Shown here one piece after another: positions 33,731-42,492 of a DNA stretch of 64,000 bases (within the stretch, counting starts at the first letter, position 1; every line of letters begins with the position of its first letter). The translations under genes and the position numbers were made by a program. The stretch spans positions 4,806,001 through 4,870,000 of the forward strand of contig NZ_LT629791.1 in the NCBI RefSeq assembly GCF_900105925.1, written 5' to 3'. Source of the stretch: Jiangella alkaliphila (GTDB taxonomy: Bacteria; Actinomycetota; Actinomycetes; Jiangellales; Jiangellaceae). Under the pieces are notes generated by a model. The model made no database searches. It was not told the DNA's origin and worked only from the letters and a program-made list of their open reading frames with translations.

Positions 33731-34702
33731 TCAGGAGAAGCCGCTCGGCAGCCGCGGCGTGTACGGCTCCTCCAGCGCGCTCACCTCGTCGTCGCTGAGC
33801 TCGACGTCGAGTGCCGCCACGGCGTCGGGCAGATGGTGCGGCTTGGTCGGCCCGACGATCGGCGCGCTGACGGCCGGGTTGCGCAGCACCCAGGCGAGCG
33901 CGACCTGCGCCATCGGCAGGCCGCGCGCCTCGGCGACCCGCTCGACGGCGTCGGTGATCGGCTTGTCGGCGGCCTCGGTGTAGCGCTCGCGCAGCAGCGA
34001 GTCGGACTCGCCGCGCACGGTCCGCTCGGCCCACGGCCGGGTGAGGCGGCCGCGGCTCAGCGGGCTCCACGGGATGCTGCCGACGCCCTGGTCGGCCAGC
34101 AGTCCGAACAGCTCTCGCTCGTCCTCGCGCTGCATGAGGTTGTACTGGTTCTGCATCGACACGAACCGGGTCCAGCCGCCGAGGTCGGCGGTGTACTGGA
34201 ACTTCGCGAACTGCCACGCCCACATCGACGACGCGCCGATGTAGCGGGCCTTGCCCGCCTTGACGACGTCGTGCAGCGCCTCCATCGTCTCCTCGATCGG
34301 CGTGTCCGGGTCGAACCGATGGATCTGGTAGACGTCGACGTAGTCGGTGTCGAGCCGCCGCAGCGAGGCGTCGATCTGCTCCATGATCGCCCGGCGGGAC
34401 AGCCCGGAGCCGCCGGGGCCGTCGTGCATCGGGAAGAACACCTTCGTCGCCAGCACGACGTCCTCGCGCCGGGTGTAGCGCCTGATCGCCCGCCCGACGA
34501 TCTCCTCGGACGACCCGTTCCAGTACACGTTCGCGGTGTCCCAGAACGTGATGCCGAGCTCCAGCGCCTGCCGGAAGATCGGCTCCGCCGCATCGTCGTC
34601 GAGCGTCCAGCCCTCGCCGCCGGACCGGTCACCGAAACTCATGCAGCCGAGCGCGATGCGGCTCACCTTCAGCCCCGAGCCGCCCAGCCGGGTGTACTCC
34701 AT
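33731..34702 (-). CDS. Aldo/keto reductase
   Basis: This 323-residue NADPH-dependent TIM-barrel reductase has MEYTRLGGSGLKVSRIALGCMSFG, FWDTANVYWNGSSEEIVGRA (catalytic Asp and Tyr), ATKVFFP (Lys) and VYQIHRFD (His), which complete the catalytic tetrad. SAPIVGPTKPHHL is the usual cofactor-binding end. It resembles YajO/PhlB-like AKRs of broad specificity. It stands alone, with hairpins on both sides. Confidence 0.92.
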   Translation of the reverse strand: MEYTRLGGSGLKVSRIALGCMSFGDRSGGEGWTLDDDAAEPIFRQALELGITFWDTANVYWNGSSEEIVGRAIRRYTRREDVVLATKVFFPMHDGPGGSGLSRRAIMEQIDASLRRLDTDYVDVYQIHRFDPDTPIEETMEALHDVVKAGKARYIGASSMWAWQFAKFQYTADLGGWTRFVSMQNQYNLMQREDERELFGLLADQGVGSIPWSPLSRGRLTRPWAERTVRGESDSLLRERYTEAADKPITDAVERVAEARGLPMAQVALAWVLRNPAVSAPIVGPTKPHHLPDAVAALDVELSDDEVSALEEPYTPRLPSGFS

Positions 34703-34816
34703 GTCCGCGCTCCCGTCATCGTGGCTGCGACGGGTCCATCCTCTCCCACCGCCGTCCGCCGCGCTCAGTCCCGCGCCGCAGCCGATCATGGCGCACACCC
34801 AGGACTGAACCAGCCG

Positions 34817-34879
34817 GGTTGATCATGGAGAAGGTCGGGCTTCTCCGACCCGGAAGCCCGACCTTCTCCATGATCAACC
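34817..34879. repeat. 27-bp perfect hairpin, GTTGATCATGGAG family
   Basis: Arms 34817-34843 and 34853-34879 are perfect complements with a 9-nt loop. It lies after the metallo-hydrolase stop (minus strand), so it could end that operon. The core GTTGATCATGGAGAAGGTCGG recurs at 43128-43151. Confidence 0.7.
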
Positions 34880-34910
34880 GGCTCGGGCCGGTCAGGAGGG
34901 GCCGGGAGCG

Positions 34911-35699
34911 TCAGTCGTCGACCGAGGTCGGGACGCCGGGGTCGAGGCGGCGGACGCGGGCGCGGACGTCGTCCGGGGCGGCGGCGAGGGCGGCGTCGAG
35001 GCCGGAGGGGCCGTCGGCGAAGTGGGACCAGCCTTCGTAGTGGACGGGGACGGCGACGCGGGGGCGGGTGAGGCCGATCAGGGTGACCGCGTCGCGGCCG
35101 GTCATGGTGTAGCGGATGGGGCCGGTGAGGCCGAACCGGACCCCGCCGACGTGCACCAGGGCGACGTCGACTGGCAGGGACGTCGCCGTCGAGCGGAGCG
35201 GGCCGTAGAGGACGGTGTCGCCGGTGATCCACAGCGCTACGGCCGGCGCGTCGCCCAGGCGCAGGGCGAAGCCGATCACGTCGCCGGCGATCGGACGGGA
35301 CAGCGGCGGGCCGTGCCGGGCCGGCGTCGCCGTCACCGAGAGGTCCGGCCGGACGTCGCCTCCCGGCAGCACCGTCGACGCCCCCGCGGCCAGGCCGCGG
35401 ACGGACCCGCCGCCGAGCCGCCGCGCTCCCGACGCCGTCGTCACCACCGTGCCGGCCGACGCCAGTATGGACCGTCCGAGACGGTCGAGGTTGTCGGCGT
35501 GGCGGTCGTGGGTGAGCAGCACGACGTCGACCGCGCCCACCTCATCAGGAGCAACCGAAGGCCCGGTCAGCTTCACCGACGACGTCCCCCACCCGAAGGA
35601 GTAGCGCTCTCCGGGTGGGTCGAACGTCGGGTCGGTCAGCAGCCGCCAGCCGTCCAGCTCGACGAGGACGGTGGGGCCGCCGATGTGGGTGAGGATCAA
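34911..35699 (-). CDS. UlaG-like metallo-beta-lactamase-fold hydrolase
   Basis: The protein has 262 residues. The opening LILTHIGGPTVLVELDGWRLLTDPTFD and metal-binding LLTHDRHADNLD, then PARHGP and ITGDTV, follow the UlaG/L-ascorbate lactonase-like branch. The start is TTG 35699, overlapping the stop of the upstream alpha/beta hydrolase as TTGA; no ATG or GTG is available nearby. The substrate is unknown. Confidence 0.82.
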   Translation of the reverse strand: MILTHIGGPTVLVELDGWRLLTDPTFDPPGERYSFGWGTSSVKLTGPSVAPDEVGAVDVVLLTHDRHADNLDRLGRSILASAGTVVTTASGARRLGGGSVRGLAAGASTVLPGGDVRPDLSVTATPARHGPPLSRPIAGDVIGFALRLGDAPAVALWITGDTVLYGPLRSTATSLPVDVALVHVGGVRFGLTGPIRYTMTGRDAVTLIGLTRPRVAVPVHYEGWSHFADGPSGLDAALAAAPDDVRARVRRLDPGVPTSVDD

Positions 35700-36490
35700 C
35701 GAGCGTGCTCCACGGCCCAGGCCAGGACGTCGTCGGCGATCTGCTCCCAGCCCTTCTGGGCGGGCAGCAGGTGCGCGTAGCCCTCGTACTCGCGGATCTC
35801 GGTGACGGTGTTCGACTTGTAGTGCTTGAGGTTCGACTGCTGGATCGCCGGCGGCATGATGTGGTCCTCGCTGCCCGAGACGAACAGCAGCGGCGCGCGG
35901 TCGTCGTTCTTGTAGTCGACCCAGGTCTCCTGCGGGCCGGGCTGGAAGTTGGCCAGCACGCTCCCCCACAGGATGCCGCCGTTGGCCGGGATGTGGTAGC
36001 GCTCGTACAGCGCCGCCGACTCCTCCTCGGTGAACGTGTTGGTGAACGCGTAGTGCCACTGCTCGGCCGTCAGGCCGACGGCCTTGTGCCGGTTCGCCGG
36101 GCTCTTCAGCACCGGGAACGTCGACTTGACCTGCGAGAACGGCACCACCTTCACGCCCTCGGTCGGCGCGGAGTTCATCGCCACGCCGGCGGCGCCGAAG
36201 CCGTGGTCGAGCAGGATCTGGGTGAACGCGCCGCCGGCCGAGTGCCCCATGATGATGGGCGGACGGTCCAGCTCGCGGAGGATCCCCTCGATCTTCTCGA
36301 TGAGCGCGGGGACGGTGACGTCGACGATGATCTGCGGGTTCTCGCGCAGGGCCTCGACCTCGACCTCGAAGCCCGGGTAGCCCGGCGCGATGACGGTGTA
36401 CCCCTTGGCCTCGTAGTGGGTGATCCAGTGTTCCCAGCTCCGGGGCGTCACCCAGAAGCCGTGCACGAGCACGATGGTGTCCGGTTCCAT
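35696..36490 (-). CDS. Alpha/beta hydrolase
   Basis: This 264-residue protein has HGFWVTPRSWE (oxyanion region), nucleophile elbow GHSAGG and acid/His elements FVSGSEDHIMP and YEGYAHLLPAQ. It resembles non-haem peroxidase or lysophospholipase-type hydrolases; the substrate is unknown. It is coupled to the downstream metallo-hydrolase by a 4-nt overlap, and divergent from the GlxA-type regulator, which may control it. Confidence 0.9.
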   Translation of the reverse strand: MEPDTIVLVHGFWVTPRSWEHWITHYEAKGYTVIAPGYPGFEVEVEALRENPQIIVDVTVPALIEKIEGILRELDRPPIIMGHSAGGAFTQILLDHGFGAAGVAMNSAPTEGVKVVPFSQVKSTFPVLKSPANRHKAVGLTAEQWHYAFTNTFTEEESAALYERYHIPANGGILWGSVLANFQPGPQETWVDYKNDDRAPLLFVSGSEDHIMPPAIQQSNLKHYKSNTVTEIREYEGYAHLLPAQKGWEQIADDVLAWAVEHAR

Positions 36491-36574
36491 CCCCCGATCA
36501 TCGTGGGCAACCCGCTGGCCAGGCACTACGCTGAGCGCCAGAGTTGCCACGATTCCGGCCACGGGGGGTAGGAG

Positions 36575-37555
36575 TTGGGACGTCATCGGGTGGCCATGAT
36601 CGTCCTCGGCGGGACGTTCGTCCTCGACCTGGCAGTGGCCGTGCAGGCGTTCGGCCGCCGGCCGTCGGTGTTCTCGAAGATCCGCGACGAGCCCGAGCCA
36701 CCGTACGAGATCGGGGTCTGCGGCCTGGCGCCCACGCCGACGTCGCTCGGGTTCACCATGAGCGACCTCAAGCCGGTCGACTGGATCACCGGCGCCGACA
36801 CCGTCGTCGTGCCGGGGCTGGAGGCGCCCTGGGCGCCGCAGGACCCGGCCGTCCTCGCCGCCGTCGCCCGGGCCGCGGCCGACGGCGCCCGCTTGGTCTC
36901 GCTGTGCGCCGGCGCGTTCGTGCTCGGGCAGGCCGGTGTGCTGGACGGGCGCCGCGTCACCACCCACTGGGCGCTGGCCGACGAGTTCCGCGCGGCGTTC
37001 CCGCGGGCCGACCTGGTCGAGCACGCCCTGTACGTCGACGACGGGCAGATCCTGTCGTCGGGCGGCATGCTCGCCTCGGCCGACCTGTGCCTGTACGTAC
37101 TCGGCCAGGACCACGGCCAGTCCTACGCCAACGACGTCTCGCGCGTGCTGGTCAGCCCGCCGCACCGCACGGGCGGGCAGGCCCAGTACGTCAAGTCCGG
37201 GCCGCGCCCGTCCGGCCCGCTCTCACCCGTCCTCGACTGGCTCGACGAGCACCTCGCCGAGCCGCTGAGCCTCGGCCACGTCGCGGCGCAGGCGCACATG
37301 AGCCAGCGCACGCTCGTGCGCCGGTTCCGCGAGGAGACCGGCGACAGCCTGTCCGTCTGGATCGCCCGCCGGCGGGTCGAGCGGGCCCGCGCCCTGCTCG
37401 AGGACTCCCGCCTGACGGTGACGCAGATCGCCCACACCGCCGGGTTCGGCTCGACGGAGTCGATGCGCCGGCACTTCCTGACCTACGCCGGCACGACGCC
37501 GCGCGCCTATCGCGACACCTTCCGCGGCGGCATGCCGGCGACCTCGGCACGCTAG
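36575..37555 (+). CDS. GlxA-type regulator (DJ-1/PfpI plus AraC domains)
   Basis: The protein has 326 residues. An N-terminal DJ-1/PfpI-like domain (1-190) has the elbow VSLCAGAFVLGQAGVLDG. A C-terminal AraC double helix-turn-helix (about 215-320) has AAQAHMSQRTLVRRFREETG and IAHTAGFGSTESMRRHF. Such proteins usually activate catabolic genes in response to small molecules. The start is TTG 36575 next to GGAG; GTG 15 nt later is possible. The divergent hydrolase operon is the likely target. Confidence 0.87.
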   Translation: MGRHRVAMIVLGGTFVLDLAVAVQAFGRRPSVFSKIRDEPEPPYEIGVCGLAPTPTSLGFTMSDLKPVDWITGADTVVVPGLEAPWAPQDPAVLAAVARAAADGARLVSLCAGAFVLGQAGVLDGRRVTTHWALADEFRAAFPRADLVEHALYVDDGQILSSGGMLASADLCLYVLGQDHGQSYANDVSRVLVSPPHRTGGQAQYVKSGPRPSGPLSPVLDWLDEHLAEPLSLGHVAAQAHMSQRTLVRRFREETGDSLSVWIARRRVERARALLEDSRLTVTQIAHTAGFGSTESMRRHFLTYAGTTPRAYRDTFRGGMPATSAR

Positions 37556-37564
37556 GGACGCGCG

Positions 37565-37846
37565 TCAGCGCCAGTACCAGAAGAAGTAGCCCTGCGCGGA
37601 GCTGTAGCACGGCCCGGTGCCCGGCATCGTGGGGACGCCGGCGGCGCGCTGCGAAGCCAGGACCGCCATGCAGGTGGCCGCGTTCGGGTAGTAGGGCGAG
37701 CGGTGCCACGACATCGCGGTGATCGGGCCCGACGACGGCGCCGGCTCGGCCTGCGTCGTGGCGGCCGTAGCCGCGGTCGCGCCGCCGGCCAGTGTGGCGG
37801 CGCTCAGCGCCGCGGCGGCGAGCAGGCCCGTGAACTTCTTCAGCAT
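37565..37846 (-). CDS. Small secreted protein with one Cys pair
   Basis: This 93-residue protein has a clear Sec signal peptide (MLKKFTGLLAAAALSAATLA, cleavage near 25-30), then a short mature part with two cysteines (C59, C80), probably one disulfide, and an aromatic C-terminus YFFWYWR. No family is recognised. AGGAGGAAC precedes ATG. It lies between convergent GlxA and divergent NYN genes as a single unit. Confidence 0.75.
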   Translation of the reverse strand: MLKKFTGLLAAAALSAATLAGGATAATAATTQAEPAPSSGPITAMSWHRSPYYPNAATCMAVLASQRAAGVPTMPGTGPCYSSAQGYFFWYWR

Positions 37847-37952
37847 GCGTTCCTCCTGGTCATCGGTAGCGAGACCGACTCTAGGGAGCCACGTCTTCAT
37901 CACGGCTTCAGATCTGTGTCTCCCCAGAGCAGTGGAGGCGTAGCCTGCCGGT

Positions 37953-38966
37953 GTGGACGACGAAGATCGCATCGCCCTCTTCCTGGACTACGAGAACCTC
38001 GCCATCGGCGCCCGTGAGGACCTGGGCGGCCTGGCCTTCGACGTGCGCCCGATCGCCGACGCGCTGGCCGAACGCGGCCGGGTCGTCGTGCGGCGGGCCT
38101 ACGCCGACTGGTCCTACTTCGACGAGGACCGGCGCATGCTCACCCGCTCGCACGTCGAGCTGATCGAGATGCCGCAGCGGATGGGCGCCTCGCGCAAGAA
38201 CGCCGCCGACATCAAGATGGCCGTCGACGCGGTCGAGCTGGCGTTCGTGCGCGACTACGTGTCGACGTTCGTCATCTGCACGGGCGACAGCGACTTCACG
38301 CCGCTGGTGTACAAGCTGCGCGAGCTCAACAAGCGGGTCATCGGCGTCGGCATCCGCAAGTCGACGTCCGCTCTGCTGCCGCCGGCCTGCGACGAGTTCC
38401 TGTACTACGACGACCTCGAGGGCGTCGAGCCCGCACCGGCGGTGACCGCCGCGGCCGAGCCGATCCCCGACCGCGCCGACCGCGACCTCGACGACCTCGC
38501 CGGTGTGGTCGCCCAGAGCGTCGCAGGCCTGCAGCGCACGGGCGGCCAGGTGACGGCGTCGACGCTGAAACGCACGCTGCTGCGCAAGGACCCGACCTTC
38601 AACGAGGCCGACCACGGCTTCCGGGCGTTCGGCGAGCTGCTGCGGCACCTGGCCGAGCGGCACGTCGTCGAGCTGGCGGACGGCCCCACCAAGGGCGACC
38701 CCGAGGTCCTGCTGCCGGCGCTGGACGGGCAGCAGGAGGCGTTCGACCTGCTCCGCTCCGTCGTTCAGGACCTGACGGCGAAGAACGGCCGGGCCGCGCT
38801 GTCCGGGCTCAAGGACCAGCTGCGCCGGGTCCGGCCCGGCTTCAGCGAGCAGGCGCTCGGGTTCCGCAGCTTCCTCCAGTTCGTCCGCGCCGCCGCCACC
38901 AACGGCGCCATCGAGCTGCGCTGGGACGACGGCGCCGACGACTACCTGCTCACCGTCCCGGCCTGA
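37953..38966 (+). CDS. NYN-domain protein with two OST-HTH (LOTUS) domains
   Basis: The protein has 337 residues. The N-terminal PIN-like NYN domain (1-160) has the acidic residues in ALFLDYENLAIG and VICTGDSDFTPLV, typical of RNA-cleaving nucleases of this fold. Two OST-HTH/LOTUS modules follow (about 182-250 and 262-332), each with an alpha-rich pattern and a G-F-R-x-F motif. A role in RNA turnover is inferred. TAGCCT is 6 nt before GTG 37953 (leaderless). Confidence 0.87.
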   Translation: MDDEDRIALFLDYENLAIGAREDLGGLAFDVRPIADALAERGRVVVRRAYADWSYFDEDRRMLTRSHVELIEMPQRMGASRKNAADIKMAVDAVELAFVRDYVSTFVICTGDSDFTPLVYKLRELNKRVIGVGIRKSTSALLPPACDEFLYYDDLEGVEPAPAVTAAAEPIPDRADRDLDDLAGVVAQSVAGLQRTGGQVTASTLKRTLLRKDPTFNEADHGFRAFGELLRHLAERHVVELADGPTKGDPEVLLPALDGQQEAFDLLRSVVQDLTAKNGRAALSGLKDQLRRVRPGFSEQALGFRSFLQFVRAAATNGAIELRWDDGADDYLLTVPA

Positions 38967-38988
38967 CCGGACCGAGTCGTGTCATCCT

Positions 38989-39024
38989 TGGTTGACAACC
39001 AGGACGCCGTCAACCTATGTTGAC
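38989..39024 (+). promoter_or_regulatory. Promoter with overlapping dyads for the serine hydrolase
   Basis: TTGACA (38992-38997) and TATGTT (39016-39021) are spaced by 18 nt. Dyads TGGTTGACAACCA (38989-39001) and GTCAACCTATGTTGAC (39009-39024) cover both elements, so a repressor is likely. No regulator gene is adjacent. Confidence 0.65.
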
Positions 39025-39027
39025 GGC

Positions 39028-39999
39028 ATGAGCCCACGAGTGGACGGCGACGCCCAGCTCGGACTGCGCCTGGCCGAGCTGCTCGGCCGGCGCCACCCGG
39101 CCGCCGCGGCCGCCGTCGTCACCCCGTCCGCCATCCGCATGGCCGCGCACGGCGCGGACCTCGACTCCGACTTCGAGCTCGCCTCGGTGTCCAAGGGCCT
39201 GACCGGGCTGCTCTACGCCGACGCACTGGCGCGCGGCGAGGTCCGGCCCGGCACCACGCTGGGCGAATTGCTCCCGCTGGACGGCACGCCCGTCGCCCGG
39301 GCGCGGCTGGACGCCCTGAGCACACACCGCGCCGGACTCCCCCGGCTGCCGTCCGCCGCGCAACCCTGGCGGCGCACGTTCCAGCTGTGGCGGCACGGCA
39401 CCAACCCGTACCGCGAGAGCCTGGACGAGCTGCTGGGGCAGGCCCGCGGCGTGCGGGTCCGCCGGCGGGTCAAGCCGCGCTACTCCAACATCGGCTTCGA
39501 GCTGCTCGGGCACGCCGTCGCCGCCGCGGCCGGCACGACGTACGCGGAGCTGGTCGCGCAGCGGTTGGCCGGGCCGCTCGAGCTGTCCGGCCTCTACGTC
39601 CCGGCCGACGCGTCCGAGCTGCGGCAGACGGCGCTGGCCGGGCACGGCCGGCGAGGGCAGCCGCGCGAGCCGTGGGCCAACGCCGCGCTCGGACCGGCCG
39701 GCGGCGTCCGCGCGTCGATCCGCGACCTCGGCCGGCTGCTCGAAGCACTGCTCGACGGGACGGCGCCCGGTGTCGCCGCGCTGGAGCCGGTCGCCCGGTT
39801 CGGCACCGGGGCGCGCATCGGCGCCGGCTGGCTCACGACGAAGCTCCGCGGCCGCGAGATCACCTGGCACAACGGCGGGTCCGGCGGGTTCCGGTCCTGG
39901 GTCGGGCTGGACCGCGCGGCCGACGCCGGCGTCGCCGTCCTCTCCGCCACCGCCGTCTCCGTCGACGGCGCCGGCTTCCGGCTGCTCACCCCGCCCTGA
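39028..39999 (+). CDS. Beta-lactamase-fold serine hydrolase
   Basis: This 323-residue class C/esterase-type serine hydrolase has S53-V-S-K56 (catalytic SxxK), Y152-S-N (second motif) and HNGGSGGF (third). No signal peptide is visible, so it is probably a cytosolic esterase or peptidase. ATG 39028 is 6 nt after TATGTT, giving a leaderless start. It is a single gene. Confidence 0.87.
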   Translation: MSPRVDGDAQLGLRLAELLGRRHPAAAAAVVTPSAIRMAAHGADLDSDFELASVSKGLTGLLYADALARGEVRPGTTLGELLPLDGTPVARARLDALSTHRAGLPRLPSAAQPWRRTFQLWRHGTNPYRESLDELLGQARGVRVRRRVKPRYSNIGFELLGHAVAAAAGTTYAELVAQRLAGPLELSGLYVPADASELRQTALAGHGRRGQPREPWANAALGPAGGVRASIRDLGRLLEALLDGTAPGVAALEPVARFGTGARIGAGWLTTKLRGREITWHNGGSGGFRSWVGLDRAADAGVAVLSATAVSVDGAGFRLLTPP

Positions 40000-40009
40000 C
40001 CCGGACTAC

Positions 40010-40028
40010 TATGGCACTGGGTGCCATA
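40010..40028. promoter_or_regulatory. TetR-type palindrome before the SDR gene
   Basis: TATGGCAC-TGG-GTGCCATA is a perfect 8-bp inverted repeat, 35 nt before ATG 40064. It looks like a repressor site; the regulator is not in the window. Confidence 0.65.
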
Positions 40029-40063
40029 AGGCGCTCGCCTGGCTTCGGAGAGGGGAACGAACG

Positions 40064-40879
40064 ATGACTGGACGCGTCGAGGGCAAGGTCGCCTTCGTCA
40101 CCGGGGCGGCCCGCGGGCAGGGCCGCGCGCACGCGGTGGCGCTGGCCAGGGAGGGCGCGGACATCGTCGCCGTCGACCTCGCCGGCGAACTGCCGGGCGT
40201 GCCGTACGACTCCCCCACGCCGGCCGACCTCGAGGAGACCGTCCGCCTGGTCGAGGCCGAGGACCGGCGCATCATCGCCGAGCGCGGCGACGTCCGCGAC
40301 CACGACGCGCTGAAGGCGTTCGCCGACCGCGCCGCCGGCGAGCTGGGCCGCCTCGACATCGTCGTCGCCAACGCCGGCATCTGCATCCCGCACGCGTGGG
40401 ACCAGATCGGCGTCGACGAGTTCCGCGCGGTCATGGACACCAACGTGCTCGGCGTCTGGAACACCGTCATGGCCGGCGCGCCGCACCTGATCGCGGCCGG
40501 CGGCGGCTCGATCATCCTGACCAGCTCGTACGCGGGCGCCAAGATGCAGCCGTTCATGATCCACTACACCGCCAGCAAGCACGCCGTCACCGGCATGACG
40601 CGCGCGTTCGCCGCCGAGCTGGGCCGCCACAACATCCGCGTCAACAGCATCCACCCGGGCGCGGTGAACACCCCGATGGGCTCCGGCGACATGCAGGCCG
40701 AGCTGCAGCGGGCCGGCGAGACCAACCCGCCGCTCAACCAGATGGGCACGCCGTTCCTGCCCAAGTGGGCGGCAGAACCGGAGGAGATCGCGGCGGCCGT
40801 CGTGTTCCTCGCCTCGGACGAGTCCGCGTTCATCAGCGCCGAGCACCTGTCCATCGATGGTGGCGCCGCTCACTTCTGA
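40064..40879 (+). CDS. Mycofactocin-type SDR oxidoreductase
   Basis: This 271-residue short-chain dehydrogenase contains GKVAFVTGAARGQGRAHAVA, IVVANAGI, the catalytic Ser in LTSSYAG and YTASK. The opening GAARGQGRAHA and an insert after IVAVDLA are marks of the mycofactocin-dependent SDR group with tightly bound NAD. The substrate is likely an alcohol. GGAGAGGGG precedes ATG 40064. No mft genes are in the window. Confidence 0.87.
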   Translation: MTGRVEGKVAFVTGAARGQGRAHAVALAREGADIVAVDLAGELPGVPYDSPTPADLEETVRLVEAEDRRIIAERGDVRDHDALKAFADRAAGELGRLDIVVANAGICIPHAWDQIGVDEFRAVMDTNVLGVWNTVMAGAPHLIAAGGGSIILTSSYAGAKMQPFMIHYTASKHAVTGMTRAFAAELGRHNIRVNSIHPGAVNTPMGSGDMQAELQRAGETNPPLNQMGTPFLPKWAAEPEEIAAAVVFLASDESAFISAEHLSIDGGAAHF

Positions 40880-40887
40880 CCGATATA

Positions 40888-40906
40888 TGGTTGCAACAGG
40901 CAACCA
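40888..40906. promoter_or_regulatory. Palindrome before the MFS gene
   Basis: TGGTTGC-AACAG-GCAACCA has perfect 7-bp arms. TAGGCT (40913-40918) just after it is a possible -10, so this looks like a TetR-type operator for the transporter. Confidence 0.65.
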
Positions 40907-40977
40907 AACGAGTAGGCTGACGTAGCACGTCGCCGCCGCCGTGCCGCTCACTCACTCCCGGTACGGCAGGAGCCCGC

Positions 40978-42420
40978 ATGACAGCCACGGTCGTCGACGA
41001 TCGTCCGGAGACCCGCCGGACCCGGACCCCGGGGCTGACACTGCTGGCACTGGGCGGCGCCGGGCTCGTCGTCTCCCTCCAGCAGACTCTGGTGCTGCCC
41101 CTGCTCCCGCGGCTGCAGCAGGCGTTCGGCACGTCGGTCACGTCGGTCACCTGGGTGTTCACGGCGACGCTGCTGGCCGGGGCGGTCGCGACGCCGCTGC
41201 TGTCGCGGTTCGGCGACATGTACGGCAAGAAGCGCATGGTCATGGTGACGATGGCGCTGTTGGTGGCCGGCTCGGTGGTGTGCGCGCTGTCGGACTCGCT
41301 CGGCGTGCTGATCGCCGGCCGGGCCCTGCAGGGCGCGGCGTCGGCGGTCATCCCGCTGGCCATCGGCATGATCCGCGACACCTTCCCGCGCGAGCGGGTC
41401 ATGGCCTCGATCGGCATCGTCAGCGCGACGCTCGGCGTCGGTGGCAGCGCCGGCATGCTCGTCACCGGCGTCATCGCCGACCGCACCAGCAGCTACCACC
41501 CGGTGTTCTGGATCTCCGCCGGCATGGGCCTGCTCGCGCTGATCCTCGTGCTCGCGTTCACCTCGTCGACCGGCACGCGGCCCGGCGGCCGGCCCGACGT
41601 CGTGGGCGCGCTGCTGCTGGCCGGCCTGCTGGTCACGCTGCTGCTGGGGATCAGCCAGGGCAACACCTGGGGCTGGACCGACGGCCGCACGCTCGGCCTG
41701 TTCGCCGCGGCCGTCGTGCTGACCACTACCTGGGTCCTGGTGGAGCAGCGGGTCCGCGAGCCGCTGGTGCAGCTGCGGCTGCTGAGCGGGCCGCGGTCGC
41801 TGTCGGCGAACCTGGCGTCGGTGCTGCTCGGCTTCTCGATGTTCGCCGGGTTCACGCTCGTGTCGAACCTCATCCAGACGCCGTCCGCCGTCGCCGGCTA
41901 CGGGCTCAGCGGCGAGGTCATCGACGTCGGCCTGTACCTGCTGCCGAGCACGGTGACGATGCTGCTCTTCTCGGTGCTGGCCGGACGGTTCGAGGCCCGG
42001 CTCGGCGCGGCGTTCACGCTGGCCGTCGGCGCGACGTTCGCCGCCGTCGCCTACGTGTGGCTGGCGGTGCGGCACGACACCCCGCTGGACATCATGATCT
42101 TCAGCGGCGTGCAGGGCATCGGCTTCGGCATCGCCTACGCCGCGCTCGGCACGATCGCCGTCGAGCACGTCCCGATGAGTCAGAGCGGCATCGCCAGCGG
42201 CATCAACTCGCTGGTCCGCACGGCCGGCGGCAGCATCGCCAGCGCGGCGACGGCGGCCATCCTGACCTCCCAGCTGATCGCGAACACGTCCATCCCGCGG
42301 ATCGACGGCTACGTCCTCTCGTTCGTCATCGCCGGCATCGCCGCCGCGGTGACCGCCGTCATCGCCGCTCTCCACGGCGTCCGGCACCGCCGCCCGGAAT
42401 CCATCCCGGTCCCCAGTTGA
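40978..42420 (+). CDS. MFS drug:proton antiporter (14-helix type)
   Basis: This 480-residue inner-membrane protein has about 14 membrane segments. Motif A is SRFGDMYGKKRMV, motif B-like LIAGRALQGAASAVIP, and motif C-like GIVSATLGVGGSAGMLVTG, as in DHA2 exporters. It probably expels a hydrophobic compound. AGGAG precedes ATG. The palindrome 72-90 nt upstream suggests substrate-induced derepression. Confidence 0.9.
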   Translation: MTATVVDDRPETRRTRTPGLTLLALGGAGLVVSLQQTLVLPLLPRLQQAFGTSVTSVTWVFTATLLAGAVATPLLSRFGDMYGKKRMVMVTMALLVAGSVVCALSDSLGVLIAGRALQGAASAVIPLAIGMIRDTFPRERVMASIGIVSATLGVGGSAGMLVTGVIADRTSSYHPVFWISAGMGLLALILVLAFTSSTGTRPGGRPDVVGALLLAGLLVTLLLGISQGNTWGWTDGRTLGLFAAAVVLTTTWVLVEQRVREPLVQLRLLSGPRSLSANLASVLLGFSMFAGFTLVSNLIQTPSAVAGYGLSGEVIDVGLYLLPSTVTMLLFSVLAGRFEARLGAAFTLAVGATFAAVAYVWLAVRHDTPLDIMIFSGVQGIGFGIAYAALGTIAVEHVPMSQSGIASGINSLVRTAGGSIASAATAAILTSQLIANTSIPRIDGYVLSFVIAGIAAAVTAVIAALHGVRHRRPESIPVPS

Positions 42421-42439
42421 GGGTTGGCGCAGCGCAACC

Positions 42440-42486
42440 TGGCCGTCTCGTGGCCAAAGTCTCAAAAAGGACTTCAATGAGACGAT
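42440..42486 (+). promoter_or_regulatory. TGGCC dyad and GACGAT promoter of a 59-residue gene
   Basis: TGGCC-N7-GGCCA (42440-42456) is a 17-nt dyad. GACGAT (42481-42486) follows after 24 nt and is 6 nt before ATG 42493. The layout mirrors the TCACCC box promoters with a different arm sequence. Confidence 0.45.
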
Positions 42487-42492
42487 AGAAGC

